From assembly GCF_001761365.1 (NCBI RefSeq), contig NZ_CP017477.1, forward strand, positions 3,524,001 through 3,588,000: a DNA stretch of 64,000 bases, read 5' to 3'. Numbering within the stretch: the first letter of the stretch is position 1; every line of letters begins with the position of its first letter. Under the pieces are notes generated by a model. The model did not search any database and had not been told where the DNA came from. It was given only the letters and a program-made list of their open reading frames with translations. Positions 23,308-32,818 of this stretch are shown here, one piece after another. This DNA is from Polaribacter vadi (lineage in GTDB: Bacteria; Bacteroidota; Bacteroidia; Flavobacteriales; Flavobacteriaceae). The translations under genes and the position numbers were made by a program.

Positions 23308-26223
23308 TTATTCTAAGGTTATTTTTTTGTTTAAGCTACCAGTTTCAGTTTCTAATTGAACAATGTAAATTCCTGGAGATAATGCAGGTAGAGTAATATC
23401 TTGAACTCCATTAGAAGTAAATGAATTCTCTAAAACTTGCTTTCCTAAAATAGAATATAATTTAATAGAAGCTTTTCCTTGAGAGATCCCAACAATTCTT
23501 AAATTAGAATTGGTTGTTTTGTAGATGCTGATGTTATCCATATTTAAAGAATCAACACTCAAAGCACTACTGTTTTTTGTATGTAGATAAAAACGTCCAA
23601 TTCCATCTAAAGCAACATCCGATGTTACTTTGTAAGTACTATTTACCTCATCTAATCTTGTAAAGGTATTGGTAAGTCTATCTTCTAAATATACATTGAT
23701 ATCAGCAGGAAGGTTTAAAGCTTCTGCAGAAAAAGAAATTTCTTTATTAGCATCAACAATTAAACCAATAGGAATTACCATGTTTTCATGGTTTGAATTT
23801 GGTAAAGATTGTAATTGATATTTTTTACCATCACTTTCAACTAAATCAGAATATAATGAAAAACTGTAAGAAACACCCCCAAATAATTTACCATCATAAC
23901 CTGCATCATATCCTTTTGTAGTGTTATCAATATATAGAATTCTCGCAAACCTTTCATTATTCCCTTGACTAGCGGTTAAAATAATTTCAGGTCTTGTATT
24001 TGTTGATTTTTGAAATGTATCTGAACTCTGATGAGATGCATCAGCAATTTCAAAAGTTACATTAGCTGCTGAAGTGGCTTCTACAAAAAATCCTTGACCT
24101 GGTGCTATTTCATAAGCAGAATCAGCACTAGAAGTTTTAGTTGTATAGGATGAGCCATTCCAGAAATAAAAATCTGTATCTATATTTGCAGAATTTGTAG
24201 TGTAAAAAGTTCCTAGCGTAATAAATGCAGTAAATGGGTTCCCTATTAAATTAAAATTATTAACACCTTGTGTTAGTAAAAAAGTTTGATCAGAATTATA
24301 GATACCTGTTCCTGTAAAGGAGATATTACCTGCACCTGACCTTATTATACCATATCCACGACCAACTGCAAAAGGGCTTGAAGTCCCTTCTTCCATATAT
24401 CTCCAAAAACCTGTTGCACTATCTGCAGTACTAGCTCCATCAGAATCTGTATCAGAAGATGAATTGTCATACCAACTTATACCTCTGTTATCTACATCTT
24501 GCGTGCTTGATGGTATAGCATTATTTGTTACCCATGTGTTATTATAATTTTCATCAATTACAGGTGAAGACATATAATACCATTGACTACCATTTGTTAA
24601 AGCTCTATTATAAGTTACTGTTCCAGAAAGTGTCCCAGTGGAAATTAAAGTAGCACCAGAATTTATTGTAGCTGAATTAACAGTAACAGCTGTGCTAACT
24701 GTAGGTTGATTTGAAGTTTTCAAAATTTGAACATCATCACTAGCTGTTGGTGCAGTTCCTGTGCTCCAATTAGAGCCTGTTGTCCAAGAATTATCAGTTG
24801 CTCCTGTCCAAGTTAGGGTAGAAAAAGGTAAGTTTGAAGAATTATATCTTCCTGGAGAAGCTGTAACAGGGTTTGATGAAATTGTAGAATGTTTTACAAA
24901 AGTTCCAGTTAAATCATCGTTTCTTCCAATTGATTCAGCAGAATTAGCTTCACTCCCATAAGTATATGTTGCTATTGTTGTTGCTCCAGAATTTGCAAGT
25001 GTAACAGTATCTCCTCCATTGTTTAAAGAAAGAGTTCCAGCTGTATCTGCAAAACCTGATATTCCTGTTGGAGTTCCATCTCCAAAAATAACAACAGAAC
25101 CTCCTGCTGGTATTGTAATTGCACCAAAAGTATATCTAACAGAACCTGCATCAGAAATTGTGTAACCAGTTAAATCGTGAGAGGTAATATCTAAATTAAC
25201 TAACTCAACAAACTCATCATCACCAGTATCTATAGTTCCATCTCCATTTGCATCAATACCAGTTGGATCCGCTAAAATTTCATTGATAATAATGTTTGGT
25301 AAATCATCGTCTTCATTCGTAACTATTGTTGTTACATCAGCAACTGGGGCATAAGCATTATCAGAAGAAGCATCATCTACAGCTACAGTTATAGTAACAT
25401 CTACGTTTCCATCAGCTAAAGCATCATCAACTCCAGTTGCTGTAATAGTTTGTGGAGTATTCCAGTTTGCGTTAGTAAATGTAAGTGTTGCAGGAGAAAC
25501 TGTCACTTCTCCAGTATCTCCACTTGTAATATTTAAAACTACGTCTGTAGTAGGTTCTAGATTAAGAACTGCTGTAAAAGTAGCAGTTGTAGTATCTTCT
25601 TTTGTATTATTAGAAGCTGTACTTAAAGTGATACCTGGTGTAGGAAGTGTTACTGTAAAAGATGATGTTGTGTAGCCTTGGCTACCACCATTTTCAGAAA
25701 ATTCAAAACCAACTACAAGCGTGTTTACTCCTGAAACATCTAAATTTAAAATTGAATAGTTAACATTATCCCCATCTGCAGAAGGTATATCAGCTGTTTC
25801 AACCCTTGCACCTCCATCAAGAATATAAAAATATTTGAATTTATTTTCATTAGCTCCAGAATTAACAGATAATGCAGAAATATCAACGGAAGTAATTGCA
25901 GATACATCTATATTTTGGCTTTGGAAAATTCCTTGCCCTCCCCAGTCATCAGAAACTAAAGCACCTCCATCTACTTTAAAAGAGTTTGCTGACGTATCAG
26001 AACTAGGAGTAGTTGTATAAGACAAAGACCATTGGTTACCAAAACTTCCAAAAGGCCCAACAGAAGCAGGTGCATCAACTGGTGGAGAGAGATCTGATGT
26101 ATGGTCTGCAAAACCATCTCCATCATTTGAGAAATCAGCATTATAAATTTGTGCTGATAAAGTTGAAATTGAAAAAGCAAAGACTAAAGTCAATGCAATT
26201 TTTAATGAGTTTTTCTTTTTCAT
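23308..26223 (-). CDS. T9SS-secreted lamin-tail domain protein
   Basis: A 971-residue protein with a signal peptide (ends LSAQ). In order it has an N-terminal beta region, a Calx-beta-like domain (about 195-305; EDTTTATFTAVLNLEPTTDV), a lamin-tail domain (about 305-465; IIINEILADPTGID, EFVELVNLD, LTGYTISD), a repeat-rich region with WTGATDNSWTTGSNWSTG, and a C-terminal type A sorting domain (about 890-971; SIKLYSILGKQVL, SPGIYIVQLETETG, KKITLE). The sorting domain directs export by the type IX system to the cell surface. Acidic D.NGDG repeats suggest calcium binding. It is the first gene of a minus-strand set that continues with the 56-residue peptide gene. Confidence 0.85.
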   Translation of the reverse strand: MKKKNSLKIALTLVFAFSISTLSAQIYNADFSNDGDGFADHTSDLSPPVDAPASVGPFGSFGNQWSLSYTTTPSSDTSANSFKVDGGALVSDDWGGQGIFQSQNIDVSAITSVDISALSVNSGANENKFKYFYILDGGARVETADIPSADGDNVNYSILNLDVSGVNTLVVGFEFSENGGSQGYTTSSFTVTLPTPGITLSTASNNTKEDTTTATFTAVLNLEPTTDVVLNITSGDTGEVTVSPATLTFTNANWNTPQTITATGVDDALADGNVDVTITVAVDDASSDNAYAPVADVTTIVTNEDDDLPNIIINEILADPTGIDANGDGTIDTGDDEFVELVNLDITSHDLTGYTISDAGSVRYTFGAITIPAGGSVVIFGDGTPTGISGFADTAGTLSLNNGGDTVTLANSGATTIATYTYGSEANSAESIGRNDDLTGTFVKHSTISSNPVTASPGRYNSSNLPFSTLTWTGATDNSWTTGSNWSTGTAPTASDDVQILKTSNQPTVSTAVTVNSATINSGATLISTGTLSGTVTYNRALTNGSQWYYMSSPVIDENYNNTWVTNNAIPSSTQDVDNRGISWYDNSSSDTDSDGASTADSATGFWRYMEEGTSSPFAVGRGYGIIRSGAGNISFTGTGIYNSDQTFLLTQGVNNFNLIGNPFTAFITLGTFYTTNSANIDTDFYFWNGSSYTTKTSSADSAYEIAPGQGFFVEATSAANVTFEIADASHQSSDTFQKSTNTRPEIILTASQGNNERFARILYIDNTTKGYDAGYDGKLFGGVSYSFSLYSDLVESDGKKYQLQSLPNSNHENMVIPIGLIVDANKEISFSAEALNLPADINVYLEDRLTNTFTRLDEVNSTYKVTSDVALDGIGRFYLHTKNSSALSVDSLNMDNISIYKTTNSNLRIVGISQGKASIKLYSILGKQVLENSFTSNGVQDITLPALSPGIYIVQLETETGSLNKKITLE

Positions 26224-26842
26224 AATTTGTTAATTTTTGTTAAAAATACAAAAAATTAATAGAAAATAAAACCAGAAAAAATGTTTAACTATAACTTAAT
26301 CAGGATTTAAACTTATAATAAAGTCAAATTTAATTATTTTTAAAAAAAAGGAATGGATAAAATTGATGATACGAAAAGTTTTGATTTTCCCATTAATCAT
26401 ACAACCTCAACTCTTATTTTTAGGTTCTTTATAAACATCAATATGCCTTTTAATTGTTTTTTTTAATTTTAAGGAAGGCTCGTACTTGAGTTGGAATTTC
26501 TGTATGGTTGTCTTTACACTTAAATGTAATGATATAAGATTTTGTTAATAATTGCCTCTAGTTTAGCATCTTGTTAGGGGCTTGTTCGTGTCTTTCTCCC
26601 AAAACAATGTATTTTTTGAAAATACAGTCCTAGCTCTCTCGAAGAAGACTCGAAGGAGACTCGAAGAAAACCCCCTAAAAAATTGAATTTTGTGTCATGT
26701 TGTGTAATTGTGTGTCAGGATGTGTTAGAATATGTCAAAATCTTTCACAAAGCATCCATTTTCGGAGTGCCTAAATATCAAAGAATTTTAGGATTTAGAT
26801 ATGATTATTTCATCAATAAAAATCTAAAAATGGGTGAGTCAT
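26224..26842. other. Gene-free region with short repeats
   Basis: 619 bp without a supported gene, between two minus-strand genes. It contains a perfect hairpin GTATTTT-TTG-AAAATAC (26609-26625), three tandem 11-mers (26638-26670), and a TGTGT-rich stretch after them. A 62-codon plus-strand frame from 26683 runs into the trkH gene and has no family likeness. Degraded gene remains are possible but unproven. Confidence 0.5.
26638..26670. repeat. Three tandem 11-mers
   Basis: CTCGAAGAAGA, CTCGAAGGAGA and CTCGAAGAAAA in direct succession, richer in G and C than the surroundings. The unit is too short for a CRISPR repeat, and no spacers are present. Confidence 0.7.
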
Positions 26843-28342
26843 TTAATTATTTCTCCAAAAGAAAGGAGTAAACAAAATTAGCACTGTAAAAAGTTCTAAT
26901 CGACCAATTAACATTAAAAAAGAACAAAACCATTTTGCTGCAGCACTAAGATGTGCAAAACTATCTACAGGGCTTACAGAGCCAATTGCTGGGCCAATAT
27001 TACCCAAAGAAGAGGCTGCTGCACCAATGGCAGATAAAAAATCTAACCCTAATAAAGTTAAAATTACAGAGGCTATGATAAAAATTAGCATGTAAATGAT
27101 AAAAAAAGAAAGAATGTTAAAAACAATGGTTTGGTTTACAGATTTACCATCATAACGTACTGGAATAATAGCATTTGGATGCAATGCTTTTTTAAATTCT
27201 AAAAAACTATTTTTAAGCATTATAATATGTCTAACCACTTTTACACCTCCACTTGTAGAGCCTGCAGAACCACCTGTAAAAAATAAGGCAAAGAAAATTC
27301 CTGTTGCAAAGAAACTCCACATAGTAAAATCTGCAGTAACAAAACCAGTGGTGGTAACTACAGAAGTCACCATAAATAATGCATGTCTTATGGCACTTTC
27401 TGCTTCACCATACACTTTTGGATGAGCAATGGTAGTTTGCAAGTTTGGGTCTTGGAAAAAGTAAATTATAATGGTAATAAATGCGGAAACACCAATAATT
27501 CCGAATAAATAATATTTAAATTCTTCACTCTGAAAAACTTTTTGAATTTTCCCTTTTAAAGCAAAATAGTTTAAGACAAAATTGGTACCTGCAACCAGCA
27601 TAAAAAAGATGATAATATATTGTACAAATGGTAAGTTGTTATAAAAAGCAACACTATTATTTTTGGTTGAAAAACCACCTGTACTTACAGTTGCCATTGC
27701 ATGATTTATAGCATCGAACCAAGTCATACCAGCAAATTTTAATAGAAGAAATTGTGCAAAAGTTAATACTACATAAATTAAATATAAACGTTTTGCAGTA
27801 TCTGTTATTCTTGGATGTAGTTTATCTGCAGAGGGTCCAGGAGCTTCAGCCATAAATAGTTGCATTCCTCCAATTCCTAACAGTGGTAAAATAGCAATAG
27901 TTAAAACGATAATTCCCATTCCACCAATCCAATGGGTGGCAGATCTCCAAAACAGAATTCCTTTTGGCATGGATTCAATATCTATTAAAATTGAGGATCC
28001 TGTAGTTGAATACCCAGAAATTGTTTCGAAAAAAGCATCTGTAATACTGGGGATTGCTCCTGATAATAAATAAGGCAACATTCCTGTTATAGATAAGGTT
28101 AGCCAACCTAAAGTAACAATTAAATAACCTTCTTTTTTATGAATATTTGTGTTGGTAGGTTTGTTAAAAGTAAAAAGTAAAAGACCAATAAGAAGTGTAA
28201 TAACTCCTGCATTTAAAATTCCCCAAGCTTCAGGTTCTAAATTAAAGAAACTAAAAGGAAATGCTATAAACATAAAAAAACCGTTTAAGATGGCTGTAAT
28301 TCCTAAAAATCGATAAATTATTTTTAAATTTAAAGTACCCAT
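26843..28342 (-). CDS. trkH: TrkH family potassium uptake channel subunit
   Basis: A 499-residue membrane protein with about ten to twelve helices. The selectivity-filter-like loops of the four pore repeats are visible: ETISGYSTTGSSI, MATVSTGGFSTKN, VTTTGFVTADF and ASSLGNIGPAIG. The segment GGSAGSTSGGVKVVRH is a TrkH hallmark. It forms the potassium-conducting subunit in the inner membrane with the TrkA regulator, whose gene ends 3 bp upstream, so the two form an operon. Confidence 0.92.
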   Translation of the reverse strand: MGTLNLKIIYRFLGITAILNGFFMFIAFPFSFFNLEPEAWGILNAGVITLLIGLLLFTFNKPTNTNIHKKEGYLIVTLGWLTLSITGMLPYLLSGAIPSITDAFFETISGYSTTGSSILIDIESMPKGILFWRSATHWIGGMGIIVLTIAILPLLGIGGMQLFMAEAPGPSADKLHPRITDTAKRLYLIYVVLTFAQFLLLKFAGMTWFDAINHAMATVSTGGFSTKNNSVAFYNNLPFVQYIIIFFMLVAGTNFVLNYFALKGKIQKVFQSEEFKYYLFGIIGVSAFITIIIYFFQDPNLQTTIAHPKVYGEAESAIRHALFMVTSVVTTTGFVTADFTMWSFFATGIFFALFFTGGSAGSTSGGVKVVRHIIMLKNSFLEFKKALHPNAIIPVRYDGKSVNQTIVFNILSFFIIYMLIFIIASVILTLLGLDFLSAIGAAASSLGNIGPAIGSVSPVDSFAHLSAAAKWFCSFLMLIGRLELFTVLILFTPFFWRNN

Positions 28343-28345
28343 TTT

Positions 28346-29692
28346 TTATTTGAATAGTTTTTCTACGGTAGAAATTGCTTCTGGCAAACAGAAAACAATT
28401 ACTTTATCTCCACTTTGTATTTGCATGTCCCCATAAGACATTAAAGCTTTTCCATCTCTAATAATACCTCCAAAAACTGCTTCTCTTGGAAAACGTAAAT
28501 CTCTAATTGGTTTTTCTGTAACTTTTGCATTTGGCTTTACTTCAAACTCAAAAACTTCAGCATCTATATTATGTAGATTTGCTAATTCTAAAATACCACC
28601 TTTTCTAATATGTTTAAAAATATTACTAGCTGCAATTAGTTTTTTGTTAATTAAAGATTGAATTCCAATAGTTTGAGAAATATCAATATAATCCATATTT
28701 TCAACTAAAGCAATTGTCTTTTTAACACCTTTAGATTTTGCTACTAAGCAAGACATTATATTGGTTTCAGAATTACCAGTAACAGCTACAAAAGCGTCCA
28801 TTTCTCTGATGTTTTCTTCTTCTAAAAGTTCTAAATCACGTCCATCGCCATTTATAATTAAAGTGTCGCATAAAGTTTCAGCAAGTGCTTCTGCTTTTTC
28901 TCTATTTTTTTCTATCAACTTCACTTTAAAATTATCTTCACAAAGATGTCTTGCTGTTTTTTCGCCAATGCTACTTCCACCAAGAATCATTACATTTTTA
29001 ATGTTGAATTGTTCTTTACCAATAATGGGATATAAATCTTTAATGCTATAATTGGGTACAGAAAAATACACTTGATCATCTAAATTATAAACAGTATCTC
29101 CTCTAGGAATAATGGTTTGCGATACATTTTCTCTTTTAATGGCAATTGTAATAAAATCTACGTTTTTAAATTTTTGTTTTGCTTCCTTTACAGTTAAATC
29201 TACCAAAGGAGATTTGTAAGAAAGCTCAGTTCCCATAACATTAAACAGACCACTTTCAAACTGAACAGTATCGTTAAAAGAAGATTGATTTAGCAACATT
29301 TTTATTTCGTTCGCTGCTAATTCTTGTGGAGAAATCATAAAATCTAATCCGAACTTGGTAAAATCTACTTCGCAATTGTGTAAAAATTCAGGATTATCAA
29401 TTCTTGCAATCGTTTTTTTTGCGCCCAAAGATTTACCAATCACAGAAATCGTAAAATTTGTGTTCTGACTTTCTGTGACAGCAATTAATAAATCAGCAGA
29501 ATCGATACCAATTTCTTTTAGCAATTTTATGGAAGTAGCATCTCCTTTTTTGGTAATTACATCCAAATGATTGTTGAGATATTCTAATTTATCACCATCA
29601 AAATCAATGATATAAGTATCTTGAGATTCGTAAGAAAGTAATTTCGCTAAATGAAAACCAACATCTCCAGCACCTGCAATTATAATCTTCAT
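28346..29692 (-). CDS. trkA: Trk potassium uptake regulator TrkA
   Basis: A 448-residue cytoplasmic protein with two RCK units. The first NAD-binding motif is IIAGAGDVGFHLAKLLS at the N-terminus and the second is VMILGGSSIGEKTARHL near residue 233. Each is followed by a TrkA-C-like domain (KSPLVDLTVKEAKQKF; KVTEKPIRDLRFPREA). It gates TrkH in response to nucleotides. A TATCTTTG element on the minus strand at 29716-29723 is a probable -7 box for the trkA-trkH operon. Confidence 0.92.
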   Translation of the reverse strand: MKIIIAGAGDVGFHLAKLLSYESQDTYIIDFDGDKLEYLNNHLDVITKKGDATSIKLLKEIGIDSADLLIAVTESQNTNFTISVIGKSLGAKKTIARIDNPEFLHNCEVDFTKFGLDFMISPQELAANEIKMLLNQSSFNDTVQFESGLFNVMGTELSYKSPLVDLTVKEAKQKFKNVDFITIAIKRENVSQTIIPRGDTVYNLDDQVYFSVPNYSIKDLYPIIGKEQFNIKNVMILGGSSIGEKTARHLCEDNFKVKLIEKNREKAEALAETLCDTLIINGDGRDLELLEEENIREMDAFVAVTGNSETNIMSCLVAKSKGVKKTIALVENMDYIDISQTIGIQSLINKKLIAASNIFKHIRKGGILELANLHNIDAEVFEFEVKPNAKVTEKPIRDLRFPREAVFGGIIRDGKALMSYGDMQIQSGDKVIVFCLPEAISTVEKLFK

Positions 29693-29799
29693 ATTTTAAA
29701 AATAGAAATAGTTTACAAAGATAAGAAGAGTTAAGGAGGTAACGTAATAAAATACGTTTTTTAGCATTTTCAAGGTTTTTTGTACATTTATAAAAATTG

Positions 29800-30489
29800 A
29801 TGATGGAAAAACTCACCATAAAAACCTGGGCTTTAGATGACAGGCCAAGAGAAAAATTAGTGGCAAAAGGTAAATTGGCTTTGTCTGATGCAGAATTAAT
29901 TGCAATTTTAATTGGTTCTGGAAATAGAAACGAAAGTGCAGTCGGTTTATCGAAAAGAATTTTACAATCTGTAGATGGTAATATTAATGCTTTAGCAAAA
30001 TTATCCGTAGAAAAATTATGCGAATTTAAAGGAATTGGAGAAGCCAAAGCAATATGCATTATTACTGCTTTAGAAATTGGTAAAAGAAGACAATTGGAAA
30101 TTGCACTCGAAAAACCCAAAATTAATTCAAGTAAAAATGGTTTTAATTTGATGCAACCCATTATTGGGGATTTAGAACACGAAGAATTTTGGGTATTATT
30201 TTTAAATAATTCTAATAAAGTTTTAGCAAAAACACAAATTAGCAAAGGTGGTTTAACAGCTACGATTGTAGATATAAGGTTGCTTTTTAAAAGAGCCTTA
30301 GAGCTTTCTTGTGTTGCAATTATTGTGTGTCATAACCATCCTTCAGGAAAATTACAACCCAGTAATGCTGATAAACAAATTACGCAAAAAATAAAAAACG
30401 CTGGTGTAACTTTAGATATTAAATTGTTGGATCATTTAATCATTACTGAAAAAGATTATTTTAGCTTTGCAGATGAAGGGATTTTGTAG
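29800..30489 (+). CDS. radC: RadC family JAB domain protein
   Basis: About 229 residues; the start is one of TTG 29797, ATG 29800 or ATG 29803. An N-terminal helix-hairpin-helix region (LSVEKLCEFKGIGEAKA) precedes a JAB/MPN-type metal site: CHNHPSGKLQPSNAD has the HxHPSG...SxxD pattern. It was named for DNA repair, but that role is disputed and the biochemical function is uncertain. The near-consensus -7 box TACATTTA at 29783-29790 is so close to the start codons that the mRNA may be nearly leaderless. The gene is divergent from trkA. Confidence 0.88.
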   Translation: MMEKLTIKTWALDDRPREKLVAKGKLALSDAELIAILIGSGNRNESAVGLSKRILQSVDGNINALAKLSVEKLCEFKGIGEAKAICIITALEIGKRRQLEIALEKPKINSSKNGFNLMQPIIGDLEHEEFWVLFLNNSNKVLAKTQISKGGLTATIVDIRLLFKRALELSCVAIIVCHNHPSGKLQPSNADKQITQKIKNAGVTLDIKLLDHLIITEKDYFSFADEGIL

Positions 30490-30521
30490 GATGCAGAACA
30501 TAGTTTGCAGTAAAACAGTTT

Positions 30522-30594
30522 GCAGTAGACAGTCATCAATAGACTGATTACTGCCAACTGAAGACTGCCAACTGATGACTGAAGACTGCCAACT
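30522..30594. repeat. Intergenic hairpin plus direct repeats
   Basis: A hairpin at 30522-30554: GCAGTA / TACTGC outside and CAGTC / GACTG inside, with a 7-base loop. It is followed by three copies of ACTGCCAACT (30550, 30564 and 30585). The 13-mer CTGCCAACTGAAG recurs inverted at 930-942. No T tract is present, so this looks like a dispersed repeat rather than a terminator. Confidence 0.55.
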
Positions 30595-30604
30595 AAACAA
30601 AAAA

Positions 30605-31909
30605 ATGATACTAGTTTACACACATAAAATTACACCAAGAATTCGTTATATTTTTAAGCATCTTCTTACAAGAATTTTATTGATTCCTGTAGATTTTACT
30701 TCTAAGGTAGAAGAATTTGTGGCGCATAATGGTCCAAAATTGTCATATACAAAAACACCTTTAGGAGGCGAATTTTTTATAAAAAGTAATCCGTTATTAT
30801 TTGAGCAAGGTGTAAACGATTTAGAAATTACGCTAAATAAATGGGATGAGGTTCCTTGTTTTTTTTCCACCAATTTAAAATCGGCAATTCCTTTTGATAT
30901 TTTTGCAGCAAGTTTTTATTTGGTAACTCGTTATGAAGAATATTTGCCACACGTAAAAGACGTTCATGGACGTTATTCTGCAGAGCAAAGTTTAGCCTAT
31001 AAAAAAGGTTTTTTAGAAAAACCTGTAGTTGATATTTGGGCGTATAAATTTTTAAAATTACTGAAAGAAAAATTCCCAGAATACGAATGTAAAACAAGAA
31101 CCTACAACTATATTTCTACGATTGATATAGACAATGCTTTTGCCTATAAACATAAAAGTTTGATACGAAGTTTAGGTGGTTTTTTTAACGATTTATTCAA
31201 GTTTAGGCTGTTAAATGTATTATATCGATTAGCAGTTATTTTTAATTTAAAAGACGATCCTTTTGATACGTTTCAAAAAATATTAAGACTTAAAAAAGAA
31301 TACAATGTAAAAACTATTTTCTTTTTTTTAATTGGCGATTATACCACTTTTGATACCAATGTTTCTGCTTCAAAAAGTAAATATAGATTGCTGATTAAAC
31401 AAATGGGCGATTATGCAAAAGTAGGTTTGCATCCTTCTTATTTTACGATGGAAAAAGCGAAACTTTTAAAGAAAGAAAAAGAGCGTTTAGAAAGTATTAC
31501 AAACTCGCCAGTAAAAAGTTCAAGGCAGCATTATTTAAGATTTAGCTTGCCAGAAACGTATCAACATTTAATAGATTTAGAAATCGAAGAAGATTATTCT
31601 ATGGGCTATGCAAGCAATGTTGGGTTTAGAGCCAGCACTTGTACCCCTTTTTATTTTTACGATTTGGATTTTGAGATTCAAACGCCTTTAAAAATATTTC
31701 CTTTTGCTTTGATGGATACTACTTTAAACGATTATATGAAGTTAACGCCAAAGCAATCTTTAGGTAGAATTAGAGACTTAAAAAACGAAGTGCAAGCTGT
31801 AAATGGAACTTTTATAACGCTATTTCATAACGAAAGTTTAAGCGATTATTTACGTTGGAAAGGTTGGAAACGTTTATATGAATCGATGTTAAAAGTAGCC
31901 AACTCTTAA
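30605..31909 (+). CDS. Polysaccharide deacetylase family protein
   Basis: A 434-residue protein from MILVYTHKITPRIRY at 30605; an earlier ATG at 30575 lies in the repeat region. The N-terminal 130 residues form an accessory domain with LVTRYEEYLPH. The NodB-like catalytic part starts with YISTIDIDNAFAYKHK (metal-binding aspartates), continues TIFFFLIGDYTTFD and VGLHPSYF, and ends with GTFITLFHNESL. Such proteins remove acetyl groups from polysaccharides. It overlaps nothing, but the transferase gene begins immediately after its stop, so the two are probably co-transcribed as part of a glycan cluster. Confidence 0.78.
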   Translation: MILVYTHKITPRIRYIFKHLLTRILLIPVDFTSKVEEFVAHNGPKLSYTKTPLGGEFFIKSNPLLFEQGVNDLEITLNKWDEVPCFFSTNLKSAIPFDIFAASFYLVTRYEEYLPHVKDVHGRYSAEQSLAYKKGFLEKPVVDIWAYKFLKLLKEKFPEYECKTRTYNYISTIDIDNAFAYKHKSLIRSLGGFFNDLFKFRLLNVLYRLAVIFNLKDDPFDTFQKILRLKKEYNVKTIFFFLIGDYTTFDTNVSASKSKYRLLIKQMGDYAKVGLHPSYFTMEKAKLLKKEKERLESITNSPVKSSRQHYLRFSLPETYQHLIDLEIEEDYSMGYASNVGFRASTCTPFYFYDLDFEIQTPLKIFPFALMDTTLNDYMKLTPKQSLGRIRDLKNEVQAVNGTFITLFHNESLSDYLRWKGWKRLYESMLKVANS

Positions 31910-32818
31910 ATGATAAAATACATAAAAAGACAAGATTTAAATGTCGTGAAATACGATGCCTGTATAGAGGATTCTCTACAAAGTAGAATTTATGCTTTTT
32001 CTTGGTATTTAGATATTGTTGCAGACAATTGGGATGTTTTGGTTTTGGATGATTATAAGGCTGTAATGCCAATTCCTATTCGAAAAAAATATGGCATTAA
32101 ATATGTATATCCACCTTTTTGGTTGTTAGAATTGGGCGTTTTTTCTTTGGATGATTCCATTGATTATCAACCTTTTTTTGACATGCTTTTTAAGAAATTT
32201 AAAGCTGTAGAAACAAGATTAAATGTTGATAATAGGATTCAAAAATCAGCAACTTTTATGTTGGATAAACAAATGCAGCTATTATCTATTAAAGATGATT
32301 ATGAAGCTGTTTTTGATGGGTATAGAAAAGATAGGAAAAAAGATTTAAGAAAAGCGCAAAACGCAAATTTAGTAGAAAAATGGGGAGATTCTCCAAAGAA
32401 TTTAATTCAGCTTTTTAAAAATAATGTAGGCAAAAGAACGCCATATATTACGAGTAAAGACTACACCGTTTTAGAGGAATTAATGGAAACGTTTATGAAT
32501 AATGGAGTAGGAGATATCCTATCCATTTACAATAAAAAAAATACATTGGTTGCAGCTGGTTTTTTCTTAAAACATAAAAATAAAGTAACTATTTTAGTTT
32601 CGTCTACAGATTTTAATCATCGTAAAAATGGCGAGAATACTTTTTTAATAGATCGTGCAATTTTTAAATATCAACATAATTATGATATTTTTCATTTTGG
32701 AGGTTCATCCATGGAAAGTATTGCAAAGTTTTTCTTAAGCTTTGGTGCAGAAACGCATACGTATCAACAAATAAAATATAGTAATTTGCCTTTTTGGGTA
32801 AAATTATTTAAAAGCTAA
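31910..32818 (+). CDS. GNAT/FemAB-like acyltransferase
   Basis: A 302-residue protein. The text FDGYRKDRKKDLRKAQNANL followed by LVAAGFFLKHKNKVTILVSSTDFNHRKNG and FHFGGSSMESIAKFFLSFGAE matches the FemAB/BioF2-like acetyltransferase fold found in cell-surface polysaccharide clusters. It is likely to transfer an acyl or aminoacyl group to a sugar or lipid-linked intermediate in the cytoplasm. It abuts the deacetylase gene, and its 3' end overlaps the convergent asparagine synthase-like gene by 4 bp. Confidence 0.72.
   Translation: MIKYIKRQDLNVVKYDACIEDSLQSRIYAFSWYLDIVADNWDVLVLDDYKAVMPIPIRKKYGIKYVYPPFWLLELGVFSLDDSIDYQPFFDMLFKKFKAVETRLNVDNRIQKSATFMLDKQMQLLSIKDDYEAVFDGYRKDRKKDLRKAQNANLVEKWGDSPKNLIQLFKNNVGKRTPYITSKDYTVLEELMETFMNNGVGDILSIYNKKNTLVAAGFFLKHKNKVTILVSSTDFNHRKNGENTFLIDRAIFKYQHNYDIFHFGGSSMESIAKFFLSFGAETHTYQQIKYSNLPFWVKLFKS

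Noticed and set aside
26683..26871. 62-codon plus-strand open frame before trkH
   Set aside because: It overlaps the trkH 3' end, matches no protein I recognise, and lies in a repeat-rich AT region.
29604..30245. 213-codon minus-strand frame across trkA start and radC
   Set aside because: It is antisense to radC and overlaps trkA in another frame; both of those have clear family motifs.
30550..30594. Possible CRISPR array from the ACTGCCAACT copies
   Set aside because: The repeats are 10-14 bases with almost no spacers, and no cas genes lie nearby.
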